Shown here: positions 54,601-64,000 of the stretch, piece by piece
How the letters are laid out: every line of letters begins with the position of its first letter
Position numbering within the stretch: the stretch's first letter is position 1
Assembly (NCBI GenBank): GCA_004352715.1
Contig: SCFE01000049.1
Coordinates: 2,169,733-2,233,732, forward strand
Reading direction: 5' to 3'
DNA: 64,000 nt
Source: Hofstenia miamia
Lineage: Eukaryota > Xenacoelomorpha > Acoela
Translations under genes and position numbers: made by a program
Notes under the pieces: model-generated
The model's database searches: none
Told to the model about the DNA's origin: nothing
Seen by the model: only the letters and a program-made list of their open reading frames with translations

Positions 54601-55130
54601 TAAATGATATAGTCTGGACTGATATATGGGAAAAGAGATACCACTACTATGACATTACAAAGAGGGTCGAAATCATTACAATGATGAGATTAAATAAAAA
54701 CGATCCCAATATGATCACAGAAGAAGAAGTAAGAGATAACATCAGTTTTTTCTACAAGGATGTGGCAAATACTCAAAGTTTAAGGAAAGTTTTCATGTTT
54801 TTCTATCCTGACAACCAAATCAGAGAAGACTTAGCACACATGAGTAGAGCTGGCACACAGATGACACTCATGATCAGCATTAAGGGAATACAACTATATC
54901 AGAAATATTACGACATTTTTTCACAGAAAATGAATGAACTAAGAGAAATAACACCAATAGCGGAAGACATCAGAGAGTCAGGTTTCCTGAAATACGCAAA
55001 CGTTGTAACAACAGAAAGAGAGGCAGTTTTAAAGATGACAAAGCAAACGGAATTTGAAAAAACAACGTGGTCTGATCAACAGGAAAAAACAATAATTCCA
55101 AAGGCGGACACTCTGGTTCATGGAGAATGA
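51679..55130 (+). pseudogene. ORF3 of element A (unknown protein in env position)
   Basis: Starts with MSNIDGETLHPYFMRTSKMC (ATG at 51679; B has the matching start at 61480) and, after a TGA near 51783, runs through RPKVNVIISYPQDMNKTIE, RSTVHVVFDDAFTLD, AENLTIIH, ARVQNVRVILIMITT, a region with stops and a phase change (52293-52540), EMTLTEVNRAYELNTKKDF, WILAIFTTEDAEIKLPILR, [552 extra bases of duplicate contig], MEKILSRIIMQENLLGKMS, MIFDEPMRKYMWGATSETW, INIEKWGEISPAKTIEWID, LTQAFWDTI, a 317-codon open block from 54177 (HGKPINVQ, IMLFSGVNDIVWTDIWEKRY, ISFFYKDVANTQSLRKVFMF) to ADTLVHGE. Original size is roughly 900 residues. No signal peptide, no membrane span, no coiled coil: it does not look like an envelope glycoprotein. 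I do not recognise the fold; roles as structural, accessory or host-interaction protein are all open. No overlap with pol; a 600-base spacer precedes it. Confidence 0.8.
52056..53338. repeat. 579-bp duplicate contig flanked by single Ns inside ORF3
   Basis: 52759-53337 repeats 52056-52635 with about two substitutions and is bounded by lone Ns at 52758 and 53338. The coding order is restored if the repeated piece is ignored, so it is a misplaced haplotype or repeat contig. Confidence 0.9.
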
Positions 55131-55151
55131 GCTGTGCTAAAAATAACGCAA

Positions 55152-55163
55152 GCTGAGGGGGTG
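55152..55163 (+). other. Polypurine tract of element A
   Basis: GCTGAGGGGGTG precedes the LTR start; the equivalents are GAGGAGGATG in D and GAGGAGGGCT in B. It primes plus-strand DNA synthesis. Confidence 0.7.
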
Positions 55164-56287
55164 TGTAGCATCATCCAAAATAATCAGAAATAAGCTGCAA
55201 ACATTGCAGAAGAGAGTAAGCTCAAAAAGGAGTTGATTAAAAAATATTATAATCAGATCAGTTGCTATTATTTCAGATTAATTTGTAAAATGCAACCAAG
55301 AATAAAATATGTGTCAAAAAGAGATATTTGTATCTGTCAATAAAAATACTTTTGACAAAATGACGCTTACGTTATTTTATAGCCGCCATATTGGCAGAAG
55401 TTTAAATTTGAATCGACAGGTACTTCTTTTGGAATTACTATAAATACATTGAAACTTAGTGTAAGAGTTTGATAAAGAATTTTACTTAGAATTCTTATTT
55501 TTCATCTTATTAACGGTTTGATTATTTAATACAATGTTGAGCTAATCGAGCAGTGTTTAGTAGTGGTCTGGATACATCACAGGGAACGATTCTAGAGTCC
55601 CTGTGCCAGATCATGAAAGTGCACTTATGTTAGGTGTAGGGGTTTTCTCTTGATTAGCCGACTAGCATTTCCTTTCTACATGTATCAGATAACTAACTAT
55701 CAATAAATGGTTGGATAACCAAGCCCTAGGAATTATCTTAATATTATTTTAGATCTAAATTGATGACCTATAATTGACTGATAAAGTGACCATACATGTA
55801 GTAAATTATAAATGTAGGTTAGGAAGTTGTTCAAACAAATTATATTTAAATAAGCCAATATATTTTGGTAATGGCTACATGTAATATTTAACAAACAACT
55901 AGTAACAGTTCAGGTTGCAAACAGACATAACACTTTCAAACAATAGAGTTTAAGTCGAGTTGTGTCATGTCTTGAGTAAGCACTGAGCTAATGTAGGGTA
56001 CACATAAGCTATCTGGATTGAGCTGAGAAGTGGCACTCAACTATTGGATGGAATGGTGAAATTTGATGTGGAGATCTGCTTTGGGCAGATGCCCACAAGA
56101 AGATCATTATGGAGGTTACCACATGGCTTCGTCACCTAAAAAGTGAACAGTTAATCGAGGTTACATAAGATAACAGAAGAAACTAGTCAAGCAGTAACAA
56201 CAAGTAAATCCTTACCCGCAATAACACAGCTAACGTTATAAAGTAACAGTAGATAAACAGTAATAATGCCTGGTAGAGGATATTACA
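55164..56287 (+). mobile_element. Complete family-1 LTR (LTR10), 3' LTR of element A
   Basis: TGTAGCATCATCC to GGTAGAGGATATTACA, 1124 bp, without gaps, so the best reference for the family. TATA box at 55439-55446. The right flank is B gag beginning ATCA (56288-56291), the same four bases that end the B gag left half before LTR1. Confidence 0.95.
55439..55446 (+). promoter_or_regulatory. TATA box of LTR10
   Basis: TATAAATA within GGAATTACTATAAATACATT, 275 bases into the LTR. Confidence 0.6.
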
Positions 56288-57231
56288 ATCAGAGTCCAAC
56301 AAAATATTCCTGGAACAAAATCAGCAATGGCAAGAGAAAGGAATCAATGATTGGAAAGAGAGAACAGGCAGCTGATACAAGACAATGACATACAATCAGA
56401 AGAGCTTGAACAAATAAGAGACAAATTGAGACTAATACAATTGAGTGAAGAAGAAAATCAAGGAAACATAGAATTTCAGACATTGAAAGAAAACAAGCTG
56501 CAAGCACCACCCATGATGGCAAACAAAAGAGCAAGATATGAAGAACTCTATGAAGAAATGAATGGAGACAAGCAGAAACTCATAAATGAAATTACAAGGG
56601 CAGTGACTACCCAAATACAAGGTGAGGAAACAATTAAGAACCACAATAGACTGAGATATGAAAACTTAATGCTACTGTGAAACATAACCAGTGATACCAT
56701 ACTCTTCAAGGCAACATTACCAAAATTCAATGGGAAGGTAGACAGGTATAACCCAACATTTGTTGAATGGTTGCAGATGTTTAAAATCTCCATGGCAGAA
56801 AGAAAAGTTAGCCAGGAACAGCAGCAGCAAGACTCCCTCTATATCTTATGGGAACAGCTTACCAGCATTATTTGTTACTGGACACAGACACAAAAAGAAA
56901 TTATGAACTACTGAGAGGCGATTTGATGGACTACTATGAAAGATATTCAAAAATCAGTACCAAATTATTCTAAATGCTACAAAGATGAAAAAGAGCAACA
57001 ACATACAGAAATATATTCAACAGATCAAGTGGTTAGTGATGCTAAGCTCAAGAGAGAATAAATGCTCAAAGTATGATCTGTTTTCACACATATCTGCAAA
57101 GGGATGCTAGAGAGCATCAGGACACAATTCAAGATTAAATGCAATGTGGATGATAAATTAGAGAAAATGATTTGAAAAGCAGTCAACATCTACACAACAA
57201 TTGAAAATAATGCAGGGATCTTTGAGAAAGC
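56288..57231 (+). pseudogene. gag: gag of element B (right half)
   Basis: Resumes inside the coiled coil with SESNKIFLEQNQQWQEK, exactly where the piece ending at 13831 stops. A one-base shift near 56352 leads to ERENRQLIQDNDIQSEELEQ and ANKRARYEELYEEMNGDKQK, then a capsid region with stops (LPKFNGKVDRYNPTFVEWLQ, KSNNIQKYIQQIKWLVMLSS). After ENNAGIFEKA it jumps into the protease, so the zinc knuckle is deleted. Heavily decayed. Confidence 0.85.
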
Positions 57232-58129
57232 TTAAATACAGTAATGACAATGATTAATGGTGTGATGACAAAAGCAACAATCAATAATAGAGCAGCAACT
57301 TCGATTATTACAGACAAGTGTGCAACAAAATTAGGTTTCAAATGGGAAGACTTGAATATTTGTAATAAATGATTAATCAACGCATCTGGAGAATACATTG
57401 ACACAAAAGGAATGATAAATGTGGTTCAAATGAGAATAGCAAACACAACATTCAAACAATCACTGGTAGAGGTGGACACCCATTACAAACAATTACTGTA
57501 TGAGGTTATACTGGGTGATGATTTCCTAACAAAAAATGGATATGTCATAAATTACGCAAATAGGACAATAAAAGTAAAGGATGAAGAAATCAAAATCAAA
57601 GAGGAAGAAGGGAGACACAAAATGATTATGTTCAAACTGCAGGAGGACATTCATCTGGAACCACATCAATGGAAGATTGAGACAGAAAACCCAATAACAG
57701 CTGATATAATGCTATATGACAACAAAGGAATTAACATGAAGAGAGTAACAATGCCATCCAGTATTTGCACAGTAAAGAATGGAAAGGGGAAATACCAATC
57801 CTCAATGCAACAAACCAAAACGTCAATTTAAAGAAATCTAATATGAAACTATATGGAAAATATATATCAAATCCAATATTAGACTCATTTGGAGAGCAAT
57901 AGAGGTTGATGATGGGGCGAGTAATTTGCATGGTTCTTTCAAGGGCTTGCAAATGAAAACAGCAAGTACTCCACATGGCTGACTCAAGGGCAAGTGGACA
58001 AACACCATCAAAGTCGTAAGTACTGCCAAAAGCTGACTCAAGGGCATAGGGAGGAAAGCAAACATAGAAGATGCATACAGAATACCAGAGATAAGAAACA
58101 AGGATTACCCACACCTGGAGGAAAGGGAA
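57232..58129 (+). pseudogene. pol: Aspartic protease and PR-RT spacer of element B
   Basis: TMINGVMTKATINNRAATSI: the D-T-G triad has become N-N-R. KWEDLNICNK keeps the Trp lost in J and F2. Then NASGEYIDTKGMINVVQMRI, LYEVILGDDFLTKNGYVINY and a frameshift near 57795. The spacer holds three motif copies at 57934, 57979 and 58033 (TTCTTTCAAGGGC, CTGACTCAAGGGC, CTGACTCAAGGGC), spaced 45 and 54 bases exactly as in J. Confidence 0.82.
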
Positions 58130-59640
58130 ATTCAACAATTAAGAGAGATGTTAGGAAGACACAAATGAATATTCAATTACAGAGAAATAAGCATAGAACA
58201 AGCAATAGGCAAAAACACAAATAAGTCACAACAATGAACAAACCCATAAAACTGCCAGTCAGAAGGGTGCCAGTGCAAATGAAAGACGAATACAACCACA
58301 TACTAGATGAATTAATTGACAATAAGATTATTTGTCCAAGTGAGAGCCTGTATGCAGCACCAACAGTGTTTGTAAAGCAAGGATGTAAGTATTGCTTATG
58401 CATAGATTTCCACAAGCTGAATGAGGTAATGAAGAAAGACTCATACCCTCTTCCATGCATAGAAGACATGTAATACAAGGCAAGCAAGCATAAGTACTTT
58501 ATGACAATAGATTTATTCAAGGCATACAAGATGAAAGAAGATGACATTGAAAAAACAATGTTTATAACACCAAATGGATTGTATGAATGGATATACATGG
58601 TGTTCAGACTATGCAACCTGCCTGCAACTTCTTAGAGATACATCACAAAAGTGCTAAAGAATGAGACACATAGAATGGAAGATGGAGTCAATGCATACAT
58701 AGATGATATAATAGTGACAAGTGACATGATACAAGAGCACTTGCAAAAACTGGAAAGAACTTTGACAATATTTGAGAAGGGAGGACTCTGAATTAATGGA
58801 AATAAATGTGACATATTGAAAGAGAAAATAGTATTTCTAGGAAGAACAATTGAGAAAGGCAGAATATACATGAAAGACAATGTGAGAGAGATGATCCAAA
58901 AAATAGAAAAGCTGAATAATCAGAAGGACATACAGAGAATAATGGGATTCTTTAACTACTATATGACTTTTATCCCAATCATTGCCAGAAAGGCAGTGAA
59001 AATGACCAAATTGATGAGGAAATTGGTACCATTTGCATGGGAATGGCAAGAACATGAGGAGCTAGATAACATCAAAGAAGAACTAGTGAAACTGCCATCA
59101 TTCAACACACCACAGTACAATGAGCAATTCATCTTAGACTGTGATGTAAGTAAGGTAGCAATCAGAGCAAGCCTGGGACAAGTGAAAAATGGAAAGGAGG
59201 TTCCCATACAGTTCTTCAGCCAGAAACTAAAACCAAGTGAGGAAAATTACGGATCTATCAAGTTGGAAATGTTGGCACTTATCTAAAGTATCAAAAAATT
59301 CAGACATTTCCTAATTGGCAGAGAATTTAGATTACACACAGATAATAGTGGACTAGCCTGGTTGAAATAATTATCAGGAAACAAGTCTGGAATAGTATGA
59401 TGATGGATTGAATATTTAAATGCATTCACATTCATGATTGAACAATGGAAAGGAACATTACACAATAATGCACACTTTTGGACATCATTAACAGAATACC
59501 AAAGAGATGCAGTAAAAATAGATGGGGAGAAAAAGCAGTTTCAGCTCTTACCCCATACAGAGTATGAGGGATTGCCTGAGATAAATGTAGACAAGAAGGG
59601 GCAAGCAGTATTACCAATATTAATTAGAGAAGAAATATCT
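58130..59640 (+). pseudogene. pol: Reverse transcriptase-RNase H of element B
   Basis: KLPVRRVPVQMKDEYNHILD, SLYAAPTVFVKQG, LCIDFHKLNEVMKKDSYPLP, FITPNGLYEWIYMVFRLCNL, AYIDDIIVTSDMIQEHLQKL, INGNKCDILKEKIVFLGRTI, IMGFFNYYMTFIPIIARKAV, ILDCDVSKVAIRASLGQ, NYGSIKLEMLALI. Stops after IEDM, PATS, GGL and LALI and several more in RNase H; the DCDAS motif is altered to DCDVS and WQV is lost after KAY. Older than A. Confidence 0.88.
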
Positions 59641-60960
59641 GAATAAGAGATAATAGAAAAGCAGTGAGACAACACAATCCTTAATGAGATTATCAAGAAG
59701 ATAAAAGAGCCCTGAACAATATTGTCAAAGCTAACAGCAAGTTATTATGAGCACTATAAATGGAAAATCACCAAAAACAGACTACTATATGTAGAAGCTC
59801 AGAATGACAGGATTGCAATTCCAGACTATTTCAAGAGAGAACTGATATGGAAAATACATGAAAAAGGCCACCTAGGAATAACACAACCAAATGAAATAAT
59901 CCACATTGAACTGGAGATGCTGTCTAAAGATGAAGAGGGCTACCAACATCTGCTGGTAATGCTAGACCAAATATGCAAGGATAATTCCAATGAAAAATAG
60001 AACAGCAGTGACAACAGCAGAGGTAGTATTGATAGATTGGATTCCATGATTCAGCCCAATGGAGAGGATAATACCTGATAAGAGGACTCAGTTCAAGAGT
60101 GGAACAGCAAAGCTCCTAGAAATAGTGAGTGAAAGAATAACAGCCTACCACCCACAGACTAATGGAGCTGTGGAGAAGCTGAACAGAACACTAATTAAGC
60201 TAAAAAGAGTGGCAACATCAAGGATAGGCGGAAATAGATGGAGAGAGGTGATTGAATTGGTAGAGTATTTTTACAATGCTTTGGTACACTCAACAATGGT
60301 AATGACCCCATTCCAAGCAATGTTTGGAAGAGAGGCAGCCACACCCCTATCAATGCAATATTCTAACTACAGTAATAATTTGGATAATTAAGGAAACAGA
60401 TTACAGTAATTCATGAGTTGATGTGCCACAACAATGTAATTATAACAGAAAAATTTATAGTCATGCACATAAGGTAGGAGACAAAGTAAAGTATACACAT
60501 TCACACCAACAAAACTCATGTACGCAAACCAAGTTTGAAAATAAAAAATAGTATGATCTGGACCTCACATGATAATACAGACACTACCAAATAACAAGTA
60601 CATGCTGGACAATAATAGATTGTTACACTTTCAAAACCTCAAGAGAGCAACAGCAGATATCAAAGAGATGAAGATAGACAAGAATGCTGAGTTCAAAATA
60701 AACTGACTTAATGGCAATGAAATAGTATATGATATGTATGATTTATATAGCTTACCTGAGGAAGAATTCACACCAGACATTAGAGATGAAAATGTAGGAG
60801 AAAGAGTACTGCCCCAAAGGACAGCAAGATATAAATATGCAACCCTGAGATATGGGACTGAAATTTATTAACTGAATTTAGGAAATTAGAAGAAAATAAT
60901 GCACCAACCAATGAGAAAGAGAGTGCAACACAACCAACAACCAGAGGAGCTCTCATAAAC
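59641..60960 (+). pseudogene. pol: Integrase of element B
   Basis: HEKGHLGITQ runs straight into PNEIIHIELEMLSKDEEGYQ, deleting the cysteine half of the zinc-binding domain and changing the first catalytic Asp to Glu. RTQFKSG (second-Asp region), AYHPQTNGAVEKLNRTLIKL (Glu intact) and MTPFQAMFGREAATPLSMQY follow; the C-terminal domain is broken by a deletion near 60390-60440 and frame changes to about 60900. Confidence 0.85.
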
Positions 60961-61002
60961 CAACAGGAGAAGGAGAGTAAGAAGGACTTCTCAAATTGGA
61001 TG

Positions 61003-61335
61003 TTGATACAAGGGCAGAAGGGATGAGAACAAAAAACTGACGAATAAGCAACACAGGGTGAGAAGGAGTCATTGTACTCCCCAAGTTTGCTTCAAGGGCA
61101 GGGAGACAAACAGACAGAGAGCCTCCCCCACCAAAGATCTGCAAAGCTGATTCAAGGGCACATGGAGAACTGGTACACAGCAGCACAACTTTCCTTTCAA
61201 AATTCCACCTTGTTGAGTCAAGGGCAGTGAGACAAGGGGAAGGTGTAAGTGGTGGAAGAACTGTGGCAATACAGAAGCAATTCAAGGCTGACAGTATCAC
61301 TGCAGAAGCCACAACTGTGAACTGATTCAATGGTG
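61003..61335 (+). repeat. Iterated motif in the IN-ORF3 spacer of element B
   Basis: TTGATACAAGGGC (about 61003), TTGCTTCAAGGGC (61087), CTGATTCAAGGGC (61148), TTGAGTCAAGGGC (61213), a weaker AGCAATTCAAGGC (61276) and CTGATTCAATGG (61322). Reading in phase gives V-D-T-R-A, F-A-S-R-A, A-D-S-R-A and V-E-S-R-A cores about 21-28 residues apart. Confidence 0.75.
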
Positions 61336-61479
61336 AAGCATTAGGGACTATGAGAACAGATTCACAGCCAATGGACTGTGAACCAAGCACCAGTAGGATG
61401 CAGCTAAGGATGACAGCTACATGCCTCCTCAGAAACTACCTCAGAATGAACAGTACAATCTATGAAGAGAGAGAAACAA

Positions 61480-63640
61480 ATGTCTAAAATCAATGGGAAA
61501 ACATTGCACCCCTACTTTATTAGAACCACTAAAATGAGATACAACTCATTCAAAAAAACTCTTGTGAGAAACAAAAGCTCACATACAAAAAGTGGCCAGT
61601 GATAAAAATAGAAGTGGCATCAAGGAAATTCCATAAAACAGTAGAGGTAGCACTAGCTGAAGTAAGCAAAGCATATGAACTGAATACAAGAGAAGATTTC
61701 TTACACCTAATATTTGAGAAAAAGAACACACCAGAAATTAGGTATAGAAAAACAGCATGGCTGCTGATGATCTTCACAACAGAAGACAAAGAAGTGAGAC
61801 TACCAATCTCACTGCATGTGAGATATAAACTAATGAAAAGAACTGGCTCCTCAAATGCCACATCAAAAAACTGGAATCACCAGAAAAAACACAAAAGCCA
61901 ATGCAGATATTAGAGAAAACCATCAGTTGCATAATAACAAACAAAAGTCCCATGGGAAAAATATCAACAGTAGACATGGCAAACAAAACAGGAATATTTG
62001 AGGAACCAATGAAAAAATACATGTGGGGAGCAACATCTGAGACACAACTAAAACAATTCAAAAAGCAACCATGGATAACAACCAAGAAAATAGTTAAGAG
62101 AAAACTAGTGAGCACAGAAGAGATTAGAAATGCAATAACAAAGAAAAATATGCAACAGATTCTAGAAGAAGCTATGGAACAATATGAGAGGGATAGTCCA
62201 CAATGCACATTTACTAACATCATAAAAAGTGCAGAAATGATGGGAAAAGGCGGGACAACAGAACCAGTAGAAGTCTGTGAAATTGTCACAAAATTGCAAA
62301 GAGAAATAATGGACAAGCAAGAGCTACTAACATCTTGACAATTATTACTATCCCTGAAGACACAACAAACAATAAATAGAATAAATGTTGAAAAGTGGGG
62401 AGAAGTGATTCAAGCAAAAACAATAGAATGGATTGACACAGATGACAAACATTTCCTAGTAGAAATCAATGTAACAAAAGAAAGGAATTACAAGAAAATC
62501 AAACAACAACAAATAGTAACAATGCTGAAGTTAATATTCACAGAACCTTGTATGAGAATAGAATTTGAGGAGCTACTGAAACCATACAACCAAATGGCCA
62601 TCAACATTGAGTGCATTACATCAAAGATAGATATAAAAGAAGAGATACAATTAAAGCTAAGCAGAAGAGAGGACTAATACAAGCATTTTGGAGTACAATC
62701 ACAGACGGAAAAAGGAACTATCCCACAATGATAGGGCTAGCAACAGTGCAAACAACAACAGGGTCATATAAAGAGGTAGAGAGACAGATAGAAACAAAAA
62801 TCCTGATATGCATGCCACCAGAAACAATTTCCATACCAATGATACTATTGAGGTGGAGGTTGCCAAAAGAAGTAAAAGTTACAAAAGCCTTTATGCATGA
62901 ATACAAATTGTATGCTAACACAAAGGAGAAGGCAAGATTATTATGCTAAGAACTGATAATTGTGAGAGAGTGTGTATCAAAGGGATGATAACCTCTTATT
63001 AGCTATACACACAAGGAAAACCAATAAATGTACAATTAAAAGATCTATGAAATGAGATTGAAAACTGCATACCTAAGGCAATAATGCTATTTTCAGGAGT
63101 GAATGACATAGTGTGGATGGATATCTGGGAAAAGAAATATCACTACTATGATGTCACCAAAAGGGTTGAAATAGTCACAATGAGGAGGATAAGTAAAAAT
63201 GGCCTGAATGAGATCAGTGAACAAGAAGTGATAGACAACATCAGCTTCTTCTATAAAGATGTGGTGAACACAAGAAGTTTAAGGAAAGTTTTCACATTTT
63301 TCTTCCCAGAAACAGCAACAAGAGAAGAGGTAGCCCATACAAGTTGAGCTGACACCCAGATGACATTTATGATTGGATTAAAAGGAGCTTTACCAAAAAT
63401 ATTAGGAGATATTCTCAAGGAAGATAACCAAACTGAGAGAAATAACACTAGTAGCAGAGAACATTAGAGAAGCAAAGTTCCTGAAATATGCTAATACAGT
63501 AACAATGGAAAGAGAGGCAGTACTGAAAATGACAAAACAGCCAGAATTTGAAAAAACAAACAGGGATGACCAGCAAGCAGAATCAATAATATGGAAAGTG
63601 GACACTCTGGTACATGGAGAGCAAGCTGTACTAAAAATAA
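61480..63640 (+). pseudogene. ORF3 of element B, N-terminal domain deleted
   Basis: Begins MSKINGKTLHPYFIRTTKMR as in A, then a deletion removes the RSTVH..FDD domain and joins to FHKTVEVALAEVSKAYELNT. It continues WLLMIFTTEDKEVRLPISLH, EEPMKKYMWGATSETQLK, CEIVTKLQREIMDK, EWIDTDDKHFLVEINVTKE, LIQAFWSTI, IMLFSGVNDIVWMDIWEKKY and ISFFYKDVVNTRSLRKVF, and ends DTLVHGEQAVLK before the polypurine tract (about 63649-63658). Stops and shifts near 61860, 62338, 62675, 62948 and 63347. The KYMWGATSET decamer is unchanged even in this decayed copy. Confidence 0.82.
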
Positions 63641-63658
63641 TGCAATCTGAGGAGGGCT

Positions 63659-64000
63659 TGTAGCATCATCCAAATGAATACAAGCTGCTAAGAAAGAAAG
63701 TTGATTAGAAGAACTTAAGATTGTATTTGAATGTGATTAAAATGTATTGTGGAAATTGTTATCATCTTAAATTAGTTTGTATGTTGCAACCAAGTAATAG
63801 CAGTGCAATTGATTTCAAATTAGTATTTGTCAAAACTATTAATTTTGACCAAGCAATTGGCAGATGATAGATTCAAAATTTGAAATCAACATGTACCTTT
63901 TCAAGTAACTATAAATAGATTCAATTTCATTGTAATGACTGATAAAGAAATTTCTTTGGAATTCTTACATTGATTTCTTATTACAGTTTGATTATTTGAT
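63659..64000 (+). mobile_element. Start of the 3' LTR of element B (LTR11), cut by the window end
   Basis: TGTAGCATCATCCAAATGAA follows the polypurine tract GAGGAGGGCT. A TATA box lies at 63910-63917 (ACTATAAATAGATT). It is closer to LTR3 of D than to LTR10. Confidence 0.88.

Noticed and set aside
51679-55130. Calling ORF3 an envelope gene because of its position
   Set aside because: No signal peptide, cleavage site, fusion-type segment or membrane anchor is visible in any copy.
1-64000. CRISPR arrays, bacterial operons, rRNA or tRNA genes
   Set aside because: None seen. Repeats are LTRs, MITEs, microsatellites and short arrays typical of an animal genome, and the only tRNA-like sequence is the retroelement primer-binding site.

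Overview
The window looks like an AT-rich, repeat-dense stretch of an invertebrate animal genome. The evidence is Ty3/gypsy-type LTR retrotransposons primed by tRNA-Arg, a mariner transposase, MITE-like repeats, TA microsatellites, almost no host coding sequence, and CpG-to-TpG/CpA differences between repeat copies that suggest a CpG-methylated genome. A sponge or similar early-branching animal would fit, but no host marker fixes the phylum. Sequence quality limits everything: there are eight N runs longer than one base (five of exactly or nearly 660-1000 N) and six single-N joins, several flanked by duplicated sequence typical of unmerged contigs.

Layout. 1-13.5 kb is mostly non-coding. It holds a MITE end (1984-2100), an orphan fragment of a retroelement third ORF (2271-3545, minus), two clusters of a short GTTTAGAAGACG-type repeat, a broken membrane-anchored beta-helix protein gene (6403-8768, minus) and a candidate TIR element (9950-12691). 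13.5-32.6 kb is a nest of inserted, truncated and oppositely oriented family-1 elements: LTR, ORF3, gag and pol pieces on both strands, one hit by a mariner. 32.0-38.3 kb is the best-preserved element, family 2 (element I), on the minus strand, with an intact RT-RNase H frame. 39.3-41.3 kb is a gag-PR-RT piece on the plus strand (J). 42.3-47.6 kb is non-element DNA with one solo LTR carrying a 4-bp target duplication and a full-length MITE. 47.6-56.3 kb is element A (plus; truncated 5' LTR, PR-RT-RH-IN-ORF3, complete 3' LTR). 56.3-64.0 kb is an older element B (plus; gag to ORF3 and the start of its 3' LTR).

How the parts work together. A full family-1 element would be LTR - tRNA-Arg primer site - leader - gag (coiled coil, capsid, CCHC zinc knuckle) - aspartic protease - spacer - RT - RNase H - integrase - spacer - ORF3 - polypurine tract - LTR. 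ORF3 sits where an envelope gene would be but shows no signal peptide or membrane segment. It is shared by divergent lineages in this window and carries a decamer (KYMWGATSET) kept even in the most diverged copy. I do not recognise its family, and it is the best candidate here for something undescribed. No copy in the window looks autonomous.

Two structural points stand out. The gag gene of element B is cut at 13831 and resumes in register at 56288, with the same 4-bp duplication ATCA on both sides of family-1 LTR ends, so 42 kb is bracketed as if it were one insertion. And the two spacers of the polyprotein (PR-RT and IN-ORF3) both carry iterations of a 13-base motif, CTGAYTCAAGGGC, read in different frames.
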